Positions 45,247 to 53,699 of a stretch of DNA of 64,000 bases are shown one piece after another. Origin of the DNA: Flavobacteriales bacterium. Lineage in GTDB: Bacteria; Bacteroidota; Bacteroidia; Flavobacteriales_C; GCA-002722245. Location: contig PBEC01000008.1 of NCBI GenBank assembly GCA_002717515.1, forward strand, positions 117,561 through 181,560. The letters run 5' to 3'. The first letter of the stretch is position 1, and each line of letters starts with the position of its first letter. The notes under the pieces were generated by a model. It was not told where the DNA came from. It saw nothing but the letters and a program-made list of their open reading frames with translations, and ran no database searches. A program made the translations under genes and the position numbers.

Positions 45247-47346
45247 ATGAAACAACTCTTCAATATTTACAAAAAAGATAAAAAGCCGATATACTACATC
45301 ACGATTTTTTTTGTCTTTGTAAATTTATTCTGGTCTTTTTACAGCAACAACACATGGGATGATGACTGTCCTGCTCGATTTCAAAACACATTACATGCAA
45401 TAGAAGATGCTGAACAATTTGTAAGTCTTTGGAACCGACCTTTGTTTGTTTTAATTTTTGTTTTACCCGTACAATTTGGTGCATGGACAATTCCAATAAT
45501 TCAAACCTTTTTTTCAATTATATCAGGGTTAAGTTTGTATCAGGTTGCAAAAAGCCAAAAATTTCGATTTGCTTACCTGGCATTTCCTTTACTGGCATTT
45601 CAACCTTTCGTATTTGGAGTTTCCCGATACGCGATGACTGAACCATTAGCCGTAACATTAATTTGTCTCTCTCTTTTCTTTCAAAACAAAAAAAAATGGA
45701 CTGCTTTTGCAATATGTGGATCCTTACTTCCCCTTGCACGTTTAGAATTGGTTATTTTTCTTCCTCTCTATGCAATCGCTTTAATACAAGCAAAAAAATA
45801 CCTTTCAATACTGATTCTTGGAACACCTACTCTACTCTGGGCAATTGCAGGAGGTATATTAAACCATGATATCTTCTGGATTTTTGAGGAAACAATAGGA
45901 AAAGAAAAAAAAGAAAACAGATACGGTCATCAGGAGTGGCACACTTATTCATCAAGATATGCATACATAATAGGACCTGTTGTATTCCTTTTCTCTCTCT
46001 TAGGTGCGTATAAAATCTGGAAATCAAAATTCCTTCGAATTTATATATTGCTCCCGTTTGTTTTGGGATTCATCGTTTACACACTGTTTTCCTGGAAATT
46101 AAATATGGGAAATGCGGCAGGATTTTTAAGAAACATAATACCCATTTCTCCATTCATAGCGCTTTTTAGTTTAGCAGGTATAAATACCTGGTTTGTGTTT
46201 GCATCCAAGAAAAATAAAAATTTAAGAAACTTTCCAAAACTGAAGAAAAAAGAATCCCTAATATGGACTAAAAAAGTAAAAGACTTCAACTTAAAAGTTC
46301 GAAATAACAAGATTTTATGTGTCGTATCATTTTCACTTTCCGTTTTTCTACTCTATGTCTTTTTTACAAATAAATTGGAAATGCATCATAAAAAACTAGT
46401 AGAAACTTATGATTTCTCCCTTTTTTACACAGCGATATTACTACTTACATCATTAATAATTTTTCTCTTTTTAAAAAGAAAACTTCTAAATTATTTATTT
46501 CCTTCATGTATATTCTTATTCCTGTCAAGTTATACCCTAATTACGGAACATCCTTTAGCCAATTCAAATGAGGAACGTCAATTGATTTCAAAATATGCTG
46601 AACTCTACAACAGCAGCTATTTAAATAATAAAAGTACACATGTAAATCACCCCTGGTTTTTTTGGAGTACTGGAATCAACCGATACGATTCTCAAATAAG
46701 AGCAATGAAAAAGGAAAGTCTTCATGAAGCAAAAGTTGGAGCCATAGCACTTTTTGAAACACGCTACAGCAATCGACTTAACGGCAATGTGAATAAAACT
46801 TATCTTAACGACAGCGAATACTGGGTTGAATTAGCACGTCACAGTACTCCATCGGAAAACTTTTTGATCAGTACATATGAAAAAGTAAATGGATTTGAAA
46901 ACTATGAAAAAAGTCATTTTAAATTCATAGAAGCAACAAATGAATCTGATCCAACGGCTTTTTATTGTTTAGGTAATACCTACCTTACAAAACTTAATAA
47001 TCTTGAAAAAGCTTATAACGCATTTGCCAAGTCAATACATATTGATTCAACCTATTCAGAAGGTTTTCTTGGCTTAGGAAAAACAATGATTCAAACAAAA
47101 AACTTCAAAAATGCAATTGTCTTCATTAACAAAGGTCTTGAAACATCACCTAAAAACTTTAATTTACTTTTACAAAAAGGGATTGCTCAAATTAACCTCC
47201 AACACTTCGACTCAGCCATAAAAACCCTTGAAAAAGCAAATAAAATTAAAAAATCGAACAGTAGTAGTTCTAAAAATAAAGAGCTTGACAAATTCAATGA
47301 AATTTTAAAAAACTATAAGAAATTAAAATCGCGCGAGATAAAGTAA
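45247..47346 (+). CDS. GT-C-type membrane glycosyltransferase-like protein with C-terminal TPR
   Basis: A 699-residue polytopic membrane protein. The first luminal loop after helix 1 has the acidic motif NTWDDDCPARFQNTL, as in GT-C enzymes using polyprenyl-phosphate sugars (ArnT/PMT-like). About ten membrane helices run to about residue 435. The C-terminus (about 560-690) is TPR-like (AFYCLGNTYLTKLNNLEKAYNAFAKSI, GFLGLGKTMIQTKNFKNAIVFI). It probably transfers a sugar at the periplasmic face; the acceptor is unknown. The TPR addition could recruit a partner. Confidence 0.75.
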   Translation: MKQLFNIYKKDKKPIYYITIFFVFVNLFWSFYSNNTWDDDCPARFQNTLHAIEDAEQFVSLWNRPLFVLIFVLPVQFGAWTIPIIQTFFSIISGLSLYQVAKSQKFRFAYLAFPLLAFQPFVFGVSRYAMTEPLAVTLICLSLFFQNKKKWTAFAICGSLLPLARLELVIFLPLYAIALIQAKKYLSILILGTPTLLWAIAGGILNHDIFWIFEETIGKEKKENRYGHQEWHTYSSRYAYIIGPVVFLFSLLGAYKIWKSKFLRIYILLPFVLGFIVYTLFSWKLNMGNAAGFLRNIIPISPFIALFSLAGINTWFVFASKKNKNLRNFPKLKKKESLIWTKKVKDFNLKVRNNKILCVVSFSLSVFLLYVFFTNKLEMHHKKLVETYDFSLFYTAILLLTSLIIFLFLKRKLLNYLFPSCIFLFLSSYTLITEHPLANSNEERQLISKYAELYNSSYLNNKSTHVNHPWFFWSTGINRYDSQIRAMKKESLHEAKVGAIALFETRYSNRLNGNVNKTYLNDSEYWVELARHSTPSENFLISTYEKVNGFENYEKSHFKFIEATNESDPTAFYCLGNTYLTKLNNLEKAYNAFAKSIHIDSTYSEGFLGLGKTMIQTKNFKNAIVFINKGLETSPKNFNLLLQKGIAQINLQHFDSAIKTLEKANKIKKSNSSSSKNKELDKFNEILKNYKKLKSREIK

Positions 47347-47405
47347 TTTAAATCGAACTCATTAAGCATTTTGAAATCTAATTTCAAATACAGAGAAGCC
47401 TTTAT

Positions 47406-48002
47406 TTATTCCAACATTAGAATAATCAACTGAATTAAACCAATTAAAAAACCTAAAATACCACCCAACAATTCAATAAATTTGAATTCTTTCTTCATAA
47501 TTGAATAAAGTATCTCCTCTAATTTATCGCTGGAAAAATTAACTACCTTATCGTATACTACTGATTTAACATCGATTTCACTCTTAAGTTTATCAGCATA
47601 TGAATCGATAACTCCGGGAATAACATCCGTAATCTCTGTTAACAAGGTAGACTTTATCTTACTTTTCAAATCGTCGTTTAGAAACATTGCAAGCATAGGC
47701 ATACTTGCAACCAGTTTGACATTTATAAAATCGTCAATTTTATTTTCTACGAATGCAATTACCTCCTGATTATCGGATGATTTCATTTTCGAGACAACAT
47801 CATCTATAGAAAAAAGCTCTGATGCCACAATATGACCTAATTTTTCAGCCATAACCTTCTGTCGCTTTGGAAAAACACCTTGAACTTTAAAAAAGAAAAA
47901 GTTTTTGGGTTCTTTTGGATGAAACAGCATTTTTACGGCAATCCAGTTTGTAACCCAACCCGTTATAGCTCCAATAAACGGAAAAATAAAATACCAACTC
48001 AT
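47406..48002 (-). CDS. DUF445 family membrane protein
   Basis: A 198-residue protein with an N-terminal helix and WYFIFPFIGAITGWVTNWIAVKMLFHPKEPKNF, the DUF445/YheB start, then KVQGVFPKRQKVMAEKLGHIVASELFS. The C-terminus carries one more membrane helix (LLGGILGFLIGLIQLIILML). Function is unknown. It begins 20 bp after the ferredoxin terminator. Confidence 0.88.
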   Translation of the reverse strand: MSWYFIFPFIGAITGWVTNWIAVKMLFHPKEPKNFFFFKVQGVFPKRQKVMAEKLGHIVASELFSIDDVVSKMKSSDNQEVIAFVENKIDDFINVKLVASMPMLAMFLNDDLKSKIKSTLLTEITDVIPGVIDSYADKLKSEIDVKSVVYDKVVNFSSDKLEEILYSIMKKEFKFIELLGGILGFLIGLIQLIILMLE

Positions 48003-48017
48003 AATTTATAATTTTTG

Positions 48018-48046
48018 AAAAAAAAAGTCCCGATTACCGGGACTTT
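48018..48046 (-). terminator. Intrinsic terminator of the ferredoxin gene
   Basis: AAAGTCCCG-ATTAC-CGGGACTTT is a perfect 9-bp stem. On the minus strand a run of nine U follows, ending 16 nt before the DUF445 gene. Confidence 0.88.
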
Positions 48047-48066
48047 AAAATTAGAGACAAATCTTT

Positions 48067-48414
48067 TTATAAATGCATAAATTCCTTTTTGGCCATCAAT
48101 TGTTCCTCAGTTTCTTCATTGTCTTCATCATCCACGCAACAATCAACTGGGCATACTGCAGCACATTGAGGTTCATCGTGAAAACCTACACATTCTGTAC
48201 ACTTATCCGTAACAATGTAATATACATCTTCTTCCTTTGGTTCTTGATCATCATCAGCTTCGTAATCATTACCATTTGGTGTGGTTACATTTCCCGTTAG
48301 AGATGTACCATCTGACAACCTCCATTCTACACCACCTTCATAAATAGCATTGTTTGGGCACTCCGGCTCACAAGCTCCGCAATTAATACATTCGTCAGTT
48401 ATTGTAATAGCCAT
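48067..48414 (-). CDS. 4Fe-4S dicluster ferredoxin
   Basis: The track starts at 48573, but the ATG at 48414 (MAITITDECINCGACEPECPNNAIYEGG) is the conserved start, for 115 residues. Two cluster motifs occur: CINCGACEPEC near 10-20 and CTECVGFHDEPQCAAVCPVDCC near 77-98, separated by an acidic loop. It is a small acidic cytoplasmic electron carrier of a type frequent in Bacteroidota; its redox partner is not evident. A palindrome lies between its promoter and start. Confidence 0.95.
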   Translation of the reverse strand: MAITITDECINCGACEPECPNNAIYEGGVEWRLSDGTSLTGNVTTPNGNDYEADDDQEPKEEDVYYIVTDKCTECVGFHDEPQCAAVCPVDCCVDDEDNEETEEQLMAKKEFMHL

Positions 48415-48418
48415 AATA

Positions 48419-48432
48419 TACTGTTTACAGTA
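48419..48432. promoter_or_regulatory. Perfect 14-bp palindrome TACTGTTTACAGTA upstream of ferredoxin
   Basis: TACTGT-TT-ACAGTA is perfectly symmetric and lies 5-18 nt before the ferredoxin ATG, at about the predicted transcription start. It would be well placed for a repressor or as an mRNA hairpin. Confidence 0.55.
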
Positions 48433-48462
48433 AAAATAATAAGTCATTCGATAAGAAACCAA
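48431..48462 (-). promoter_or_regulatory. Promoter of the ferredoxin gene (TTG-N21-TATTTTTA)
   Basis: On the minus strand TTG (48462-48460) is followed after 21 nt by TATTTTTA (48438-48431), one mismatch from TAnnTTTG. It touches the palindrome. Confidence 0.5.
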
Positions 48463-48647
48463 TTCAAGAATAAAATTTTTCAAATATTTGAATAAATAAA
48501 GCCTATTTAGAATCAAAACAGATAAGAAATGGTGATAATCAATCGAAAACAACAAAAAATTAAAAAAAGACACTTAACTTCAAGAAATTGATAACACCTT
48601 TTATTGATGCATGAAGCAATAGCCAAAGAATAGCTTATTTTAGCACC

Positions 48648-49739
48648 ATGAACCTACTTGTAATAAGTAATTATCAAGATTATCACACTACTCGTCCCGA
48701 AGCTGACATTTTTAAAAAAATGTCTAAACTCGGAGTCAATATCACAATAATGACCTACGGTGAAAGTAAACATGCAAAAGAGTTCAAGGATTTAGGAATC
48801 AAGGTAATTGACTTTCATCCCGAAAAAAAGTTTGACAAAAAGGAAATTCTAAAAATCAAAAACACAATTATTGAAGATAAAATCAACATAGTTCATGCCT
48901 TCAGCAGCAAAGGAAGCTATGCAGCAATTAAAGCTGCAAAGGGACTCAATGTAAAACTTATTTTATATCGAGGATTTACTGGAAACCTTGAATGGTGGAA
49001 TCCAAGTTCATACCTTAAACACCTCAACAAAAGAGTTGATGCAATCATGTGTAACTCGAAAGGTGTCAAAGAATACTTCGACAAGCAATTATTTTTCAAA
49101 AAAGATAAAGCCGTAACCATAAATAAAGGTCATGACACTTCTTGGTATGCTGAATATAAGCCAGTTGATATCAAAAAAGAACTGGGCTTATCAAACGATG
49201 CATTTTTATTAATAAATGTGGCCAATAATCGAAAAATGAAGGGGATACCTTATTTAATGAAAAGTGTTGCATTACTCCCAAAAAATAAAAACATTCATTT
49301 GCTTCTGGCGGGAAAAGGAATGAAAACCAGAGAAAATTTAGAGATTCTAAAACAAGCAGATTGCGAAGACAGAGTGCACTTTTTAGGTTTTCGAAAGGAC
49401 GTTCTCAATGTTGTTGCAGCCTGTGATGTTTTCGTACTCTCTTCCTTATTTGGAGAATCAATCACTAAATCTGTAATTGAAGCCATGTCGCTTCAAAAGC
49501 CAGCAATAATAACAGACATACCAGGAAACGTTGAACTTATTGAGGATGGAAAAAGTGGCTTTGTTACGCCAAGTAAAAAACCCAAAGCCATGGCTCAAGC
49601 AATTGTGAACATGTACAACAACCCAGAAAAAACTAAGCAAATGGGTGTGGCTGCAAAATCGAGAATTCAAAATCAATTGAGCTCAAAACAAACGGTAATT
49701 CAACTTAAAGCACTTTATGAAAAAATTCTTGCTGAATGA
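48648..49739 (+). CDS. Family 4 glycosyltransferase
   Basis: A 363-residue GT-B enzyme with an N-terminal acceptor domain (MNLLVISNYQDYHTTRPEADIFKKM, VHAFSSKGSYAAIKAAKGL) and a C-terminal donor domain (DRVHFLGFRKDV, LFGESITKSVIEAMSLQKPAIITDIPGNVELIEDG, with the E-x7-E type motif). It transfers a nucleotide-sugar residue to a cell-surface glycan or lipid. It stands alone, and its acceptor is unknown. Confidence 0.92.
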   Translation: MNLLVISNYQDYHTTRPEADIFKKMSKLGVNITIMTYGESKHAKEFKDLGIKVIDFHPEKKFDKKEILKIKNTIIEDKINIVHAFSSKGSYAAIKAAKGLNVKLILYRGFTGNLEWWNPSSYLKHLNKRVDAIMCNSKGVKEYFDKQLFFKKDKAVTINKGHDTSWYAEYKPVDIKKELGLSNDAFLLINVANNRKMKGIPYLMKSVALLPKNKNIHLLLAGKGMKTRENLEILKQADCEDRVHFLGFRKDVLNVVAACDVFVLSSLFGESITKSVIEAMSLQKPAIITDIPGNVELIEDGKSGFVTPSKKPKAMAQAIVNMYNNPEKTKQMGVAAKSRIQNQLSSKQTVIQLKALYEKILAE

Positions 49740-49922
49740 AATAATTAATCCATTTCTGTATTCATTGAAAAATAAACTGTCTTTTTAAAATTGATTCCAA
49801 ACAATTATTTCCATTCCCTTTTAAGAAAAGATTTTTTTAGACAAATTTAAATATGGAATTAAAATTTCTTTAAAGAAAAACGATATACTTGTAACCAACA
49901 AAAGAAAATTAAACCAAAAAAA

Positions 49923-52307
49923 ATGAAAAATCTTTCCTTAACCGCTCTAATTTTCGGACTATTTTTCCTCCCAAAACACATCAGCGCCCAAACTCTTACC
50001 GCCCCTGTTGCAGAGGGTGTCTACGGAGGTCAAATCCTGGATATTGAATCCTGGGAATTTGATACAGACTCTGTTTATGTGCTGATATCAACAGAAAGTC
50101 CAAACTCCATTTTTATAGGTAAAGGTTACAGAAACTCTACAAGAGAAAATTTAAGCTTTTCTGTCTTAGAAAGTGCAGGAAGTGATGATGGATACGGCTC
50201 CAATGTTGAAAACATAGAAGTTCACGAATCCAGTAACACTATTTATTTTCTTGTAAATAGCTCACTTTACAAAACAAGCATTAACTCATCTTCGGCAACT
50301 CTGGTGGATGATTTGGTAAAAACATTCATTATCCAAAGAGATACCATGTGTTTAATTAAAAATAATCTAATTGCAGGAGGAAATGACACTCTGGTATTTG
50401 GACCCATCGATGGATCAGGAAATTTTACTCCGTCAAATGGCTTTAGTCTACTCAAACAATTCACCGATCCTCCACAACTAATTATATCCCCTGTCGACAA
50501 CTCTATGCATCTGTTTGAAAGAGGTTCAAACCCACAAAGACAATATATAATCGATCCCTTCAATGCAATGAGCAATAGTTCTTCAATTGCCTCAGCAGTC
50601 AGTACAGCTCCTATTATTTCGAATGTTGAGTGGAGAACTTTTGGAATAGCAAATGATGGAACAGTTTATGTTGCCGGTCAACCACCTCTTGGTTCACCGA
50701 CAATTAGGGACAGGGCAATTGCCTGGAGTTTTGACAATGGGTTCACATGGAACGATACCCTTATGGATGGACCCGGACCAGAAGGTGGTGTTGTAGGAAA
50801 TAATTTTGTCATTGAGGATATAGGTGGAGAACGACACATCTATTGTGGTAATTTATTCCTGACCGACACATCTATTATGCATACCTGGTATAATCCTGGT
50901 ACAGAACAAATCAATGATTTAAACAGAGCAAACGACGGAAAAACTCTTCAAGACCCCATCGACCAAGACATAAAGTACCATACAACAAACATTGGTTTTG
51001 GATATTCTGTATCTGCAGGAGACAGCATTTTTGGATGGAATGAAGGTATAGATGCTGTTCAAGTAAACGACATCGATATGAGCCCGGATTTTTCAATCGG
51101 TTGGGTAGCTTCAAAATCTGGAATTCGAAAAGTAGAAAACTACAACACACCCAGTGAGTTGTGGCATACGGCTTACTTTCCAAACCTTGATGGATCTCCA
51201 TATCTATCGGTTGCGGTTGATACATTCGATAACAACATTGTTTTTGTAGGGAATCAGCGAGTTTACAAAACAACAAATGGCGGTACGGCCTCAGGATCCA
51301 GCGACGGTTGGAATGAAGTTTTCACTCCAGAAACTGGGACATATGGTTTTAATCGAATCAATACAAAATGTAATGTTATAGCAATTTCAAGACTTGACAA
51401 CAACATTATTCTAGCCGGTTTTTCTCAGGATTACACCAATAAAGGTGGAGCTTTTTACAGCTTAGATGGAGGAAATACATGGGACCAACTCTTACTCAAC
51501 ACCAGCTCTGTTGGAGAAGATTTGGATGTAAACGATATTGAACTGGTTGAAGAAGGTGGAAATGTAGTTGCTTATATTGGAGTTGAGTCGGATGTTATGA
51601 CCTCGGGAGCATATGGAATATACCGAGCAGAATTATCATCAAGTACATGGAGTGTAACACAAGAAAGTGTTTTTGGTGCAACCGACAATATCATTGATCT
51701 TGAAATGAACCCGGCTCGTGATACTCTGATTGTCCTCTACAAAGACCCAGGGTTACTCCCTGTTAATAACGTTATTTTTAAAGATATAACAACGAATACC
51801 TGGAGTTCCAATTACATCGGACCACTCTCAGATAATGGCAACGCAACCGCAATTACTGTTGGGGACGGTTACATATTTATGGCCATAGAAGAAAAAATAT
51901 ATACATGTCCATTCACTTCACCTCTAAGTTGGACTCTAGCTTATTCTTACCCTGTTGGAATTGACATTAATGTTCTTTTTTATGACGAATTGTTGGTAGG
52001 GACATCTACTGGACTTTATGCTCAAGAACTAGACTTAACAAACGTAAGTACAAACCCTAATATTGAAATAAACAAAACAATTGTGCATTACAACACTGCC
52101 TCAGGTAACATCGATGTAATTTCTGATGCTAAAATAAATGAAATAAGCCTTTACGATATTGGAGGGAAACTCATTTTAAACGAATTTCCAAATCAATCTA
52201 AATTCAGTGTAGAAGCCAATTTAACCAATGGAATTTATATTTTAAATTCTCAAAATGAGAATGGAAAAGTTAATTCTCACAAAGTTATTGTTGTAGAGAA
52301 ACGCTAA
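49923..52307 (+). CDS. Secreted T9SS cargo protein with sialidase/VPS10-like propeller
   Basis: A 794-residue protein with a signal peptide (LSLTALIFGLFFLPKHISAQ). The body is a beta-propeller with Asp-box-like motifs (SFDNGFTW, SLDGGNTW, TTNGGT), like BNR/VPS10 propellers. The last 75 residues form a T9SS type A sorting domain (NEISLYDIGGKLILNEF, NGIYILNSQNENGK, HKVIVVEKR). It should be exported and attached or released at the surface. Catalytic sialidase residues were not identified; a binding or structural role is as likely. Confidence 0.85.
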   Translation: MKNLSLTALIFGLFFLPKHISAQTLTAPVAEGVYGGQILDIESWEFDTDSVYVLISTESPNSIFIGKGYRNSTRENLSFSVLESAGSDDGYGSNVENIEVHESSNTIYFLVNSSLYKTSINSSSATLVDDLVKTFIIQRDTMCLIKNNLIAGGNDTLVFGPIDGSGNFTPSNGFSLLKQFTDPPQLIISPVDNSMHLFERGSNPQRQYIIDPFNAMSNSSSIASAVSTAPIISNVEWRTFGIANDGTVYVAGQPPLGSPTIRDRAIAWSFDNGFTWNDTLMDGPGPEGGVVGNNFVIEDIGGERHIYCGNLFLTDTSIMHTWYNPGTEQINDLNRANDGKTLQDPIDQDIKYHTTNIGFGYSVSAGDSIFGWNEGIDAVQVNDIDMSPDFSIGWVASKSGIRKVENYNTPSELWHTAYFPNLDGSPYLSVAVDTFDNNIVFVGNQRVYKTTNGGTASGSSDGWNEVFTPETGTYGFNRINTKCNVIAISRLDNNIILAGFSQDYTNKGGAFYSLDGGNTWDQLLLNTSSVGEDLDVNDIELVEEGGNVVAYIGVESDVMTSGAYGIYRAELSSSTWSVTQESVFGATDNIIDLEMNPARDTLIVLYKDPGLLPVNNVIFKDITTNTWSSNYIGPLSDNGNATAITVGDGYIFMAIEEKIYTCPFTSPLSWTLAYSYPVGIDINVLFYDELLVGTSTGLYAQELDLTNVSTNPNIEINKTIVHYNTASGNIDVISDAKINEISLYDIGGKLILNEFPNQSKFSVEANLTNGIYILNSQNENGKVNSHKVIVVEKR

Positions 52308-52381
52308 TTAATTTTAATTTAAATGTAAGCAAGACTGGATTTTTTTTTGTTTCTTATAATAAATCACAAACAAAAAAAGCC

Positions 52382-52813
52382 ATGAAAACTGTATTAAAGA
52401 ATGGAATATTTGCATTTATTGGAATTGGAGTATACTTTTTAATAGCAGAACTGCTTGGATTTAGTAAAAGCACACCTTTACGTTTACTTAACTTTTTCAT
52501 TTTGGGATTCTTCGTCAACAAAACGATTGTCCATGTAAAAAAATCCAACAAAACTTTTGTTGTTCAGTTTACCCATTCGCTATTAACTTCAATATTAACG
52601 GTTTTTCTCAGCACCATAGCATTGGCTTTTTACCTCTACTTATGGAAAGGTTCTGACTACATTAACTCGTTATCTCAACCCCTATTGAATATGGGCGCGC
52701 TAAAATTAAGTATGCTTCAATTCAGTTTTGCTATTTTCACTGAAGGAATTGCTTCCGGAATTATTCTAAGTTTCGGGTTAATGCAGTTTTGGAAAAATAG
52801 GAAATTAGAGTAG
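52382..52813 (+). CDS. Small four-helix membrane protein, unknown
   Basis: A 143-residue protein with four hydrophobic helices (GIFAFIGIGVYFLIAELLG, LLNFFILGFFVNKTIVH, LLTSILTVFLSTIALAFYLYL, MLQFSFAIFTEGIASGIILSFGL). It resembles unannotated DUF-type small membrane proteins of Bacteroidota. I do not recognise a family. Confidence 0.6.
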   Translation: MKTVLKNGIFAFIGIGVYFLIAELLGFSKSTPLRLLNFFILGFFVNKTIVHVKKSNKTFVVQFTHSLLTSILTVFLSTIALAFYLYLWKGSDYINSLSQPLLNMGALKLSMLQFSFAIFTEGIASGIILSFGLMQFWKNRKLE

Positions 52814-52815
52814 TA

Positions 52816-52848
52816 AAAAAGGCAAGTTCCTTTATGAACCTGCCTTTT
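52816..52848. terminator. Imperfect bidirectional terminator
   Basis: AAAAGGCAAGTTC and GAACCTGCCTTTT pair with one mismatch around CTTTAT. It lies between the convergent membrane-protein gene and the T9SS gene and can serve both. Confidence 0.7.
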
Positions 52849-52868
52849 GAGAAGTTATACCGTCAAAT

Positions 52869-53486
52869 CTACTTCACAGTAATTTTCCGAACAGCTTGTT
52901 GATTGCTTGACATAACTGTAACAAAATAAATACCAGGACTTAAAGCACTAATGTCTAATTTCCCTGAAGCTCCTTGAAGGTTTTGATCCAGAACAACACT
53001 TCCAAAAATGTTAACCATTTGAACGCGATCAACAGTATTATCGTTCGAAATCATTAAAACGTCTGTTGCTGGATTCGGGTAAATAGACAATCCCGAAAGA
53101 AGATCGGTTTCAGTCCCTGTTGTTGCACATGCAGCACACTGACCAAAGGTAATATCATTGCTTAAGGGATCCGTAGTCTCCCAAAATCTATTGAAATAAC
53201 CACCTTGATTTTCTATACACGGTTCATTTGTTAAGTCTTCGAAAACTCCATCAGCAACAACCTTGTACTCCATTCTATCCGTTGGCACTGGGTCGAAGGT
53301 AAAGGTCCATGAACCATCACCGTTATCAGCCGCAACAGGTCCTCCATTAGGATCCCATCCCCACCAAGGACCGGTCATCCGGACAGCGGAAGGCGATTCA
53401 TCACAAAAAGAAACAGTGATATTAAGTTGACCAAAGGCAACAGACGAAAAGAGTAAACTACATAAAATAAGCGTAAAATTTTTCAT
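52869..53486 (-). CDS. Small secreted protein with a starch/glycan-binding-like domain and T9SS sorting domain
   Basis: A 205-residue protein with a signal peptide (FTLILCSLLFSSVAFGQ). Residues about 18-115 form a compact E-set/CBM-like domain (VRMTGPWWGWDPNGGP, DNGDGSWTFTFDPVP, MEYKVVADG) with several surface-type tryptophans. I associate such sequences with secreted carbohydrate-active proteins of marine Flavobacteria, from memory only. Residues about 130-205 are a T9SS sorting domain (LSIYPNPATDVLMISN, LSPGIYFVTVMSSNQQAVRKITVK). It lies 214 bp from, and divergent to, the symporter-barrel-GH3 operon, suggesting a related role. Confidence 0.78.
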   Translation of the reverse strand: MKNFTLILCSLLFSSVAFGQLNITVSFCDESPSAVRMTGPWWGWDPNGGPVAADNGDGSWTFTFDPVPTDRMEYKVVADGVFEDLTNEPCIENQGGYFNRFWETTDPLSNDITFGQCAACATTGTETDLLSGLSIYPNPATDVLMISNDNTVDRVQMVNIFGSVVLDQNLQGASGKLDISALSPGIYFVTVMSSNQQAVRKITVK

Positions 53487-53699
53487 GGGAATAAGAGTTT
53501 GGTTTCGCTTTAATATACAATAAGTTCAAATACGATGCACAAAAAATAATCATCAAAAATTTCAATGTAACTTTCAACAAATTTTCACGAATACTAATAG
53601 ATGTAATTTTAGAAACCACTACACAAAATGAAAGAAAACTGATTCAAGTTAAGATTTATTTAATATTTGTAATAGGTATCTAATTATCAATTTAAAATT
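53487..53699. other. Divergent intergenic region before the symporter operon
   Basis: This 213-bp AT-rich region must hold promoters for the T9SS gene and the operon. CAATTT-A-AAATTG is a palindromic 13-mer directly before the GTG start. TAATATTTG at about 53671 is close to a -7 box but has one base too many. Nothing stronger is seen. Confidence 0.35.

Noticed and set aside
48415-48573. N-terminal extension of the ferredoxin in the ORF track
   Set aside because: The extension is not ferredoxin-like and covers the promoter and palindrome; the ATG at 48414 gives the conserved N-terminus.
50911-51276. Minus-strand ORF of 121 residues
   Set aside because: Antisense to the T9SS propeller gene, with low-complexity Cys/Leu/Gln composition.
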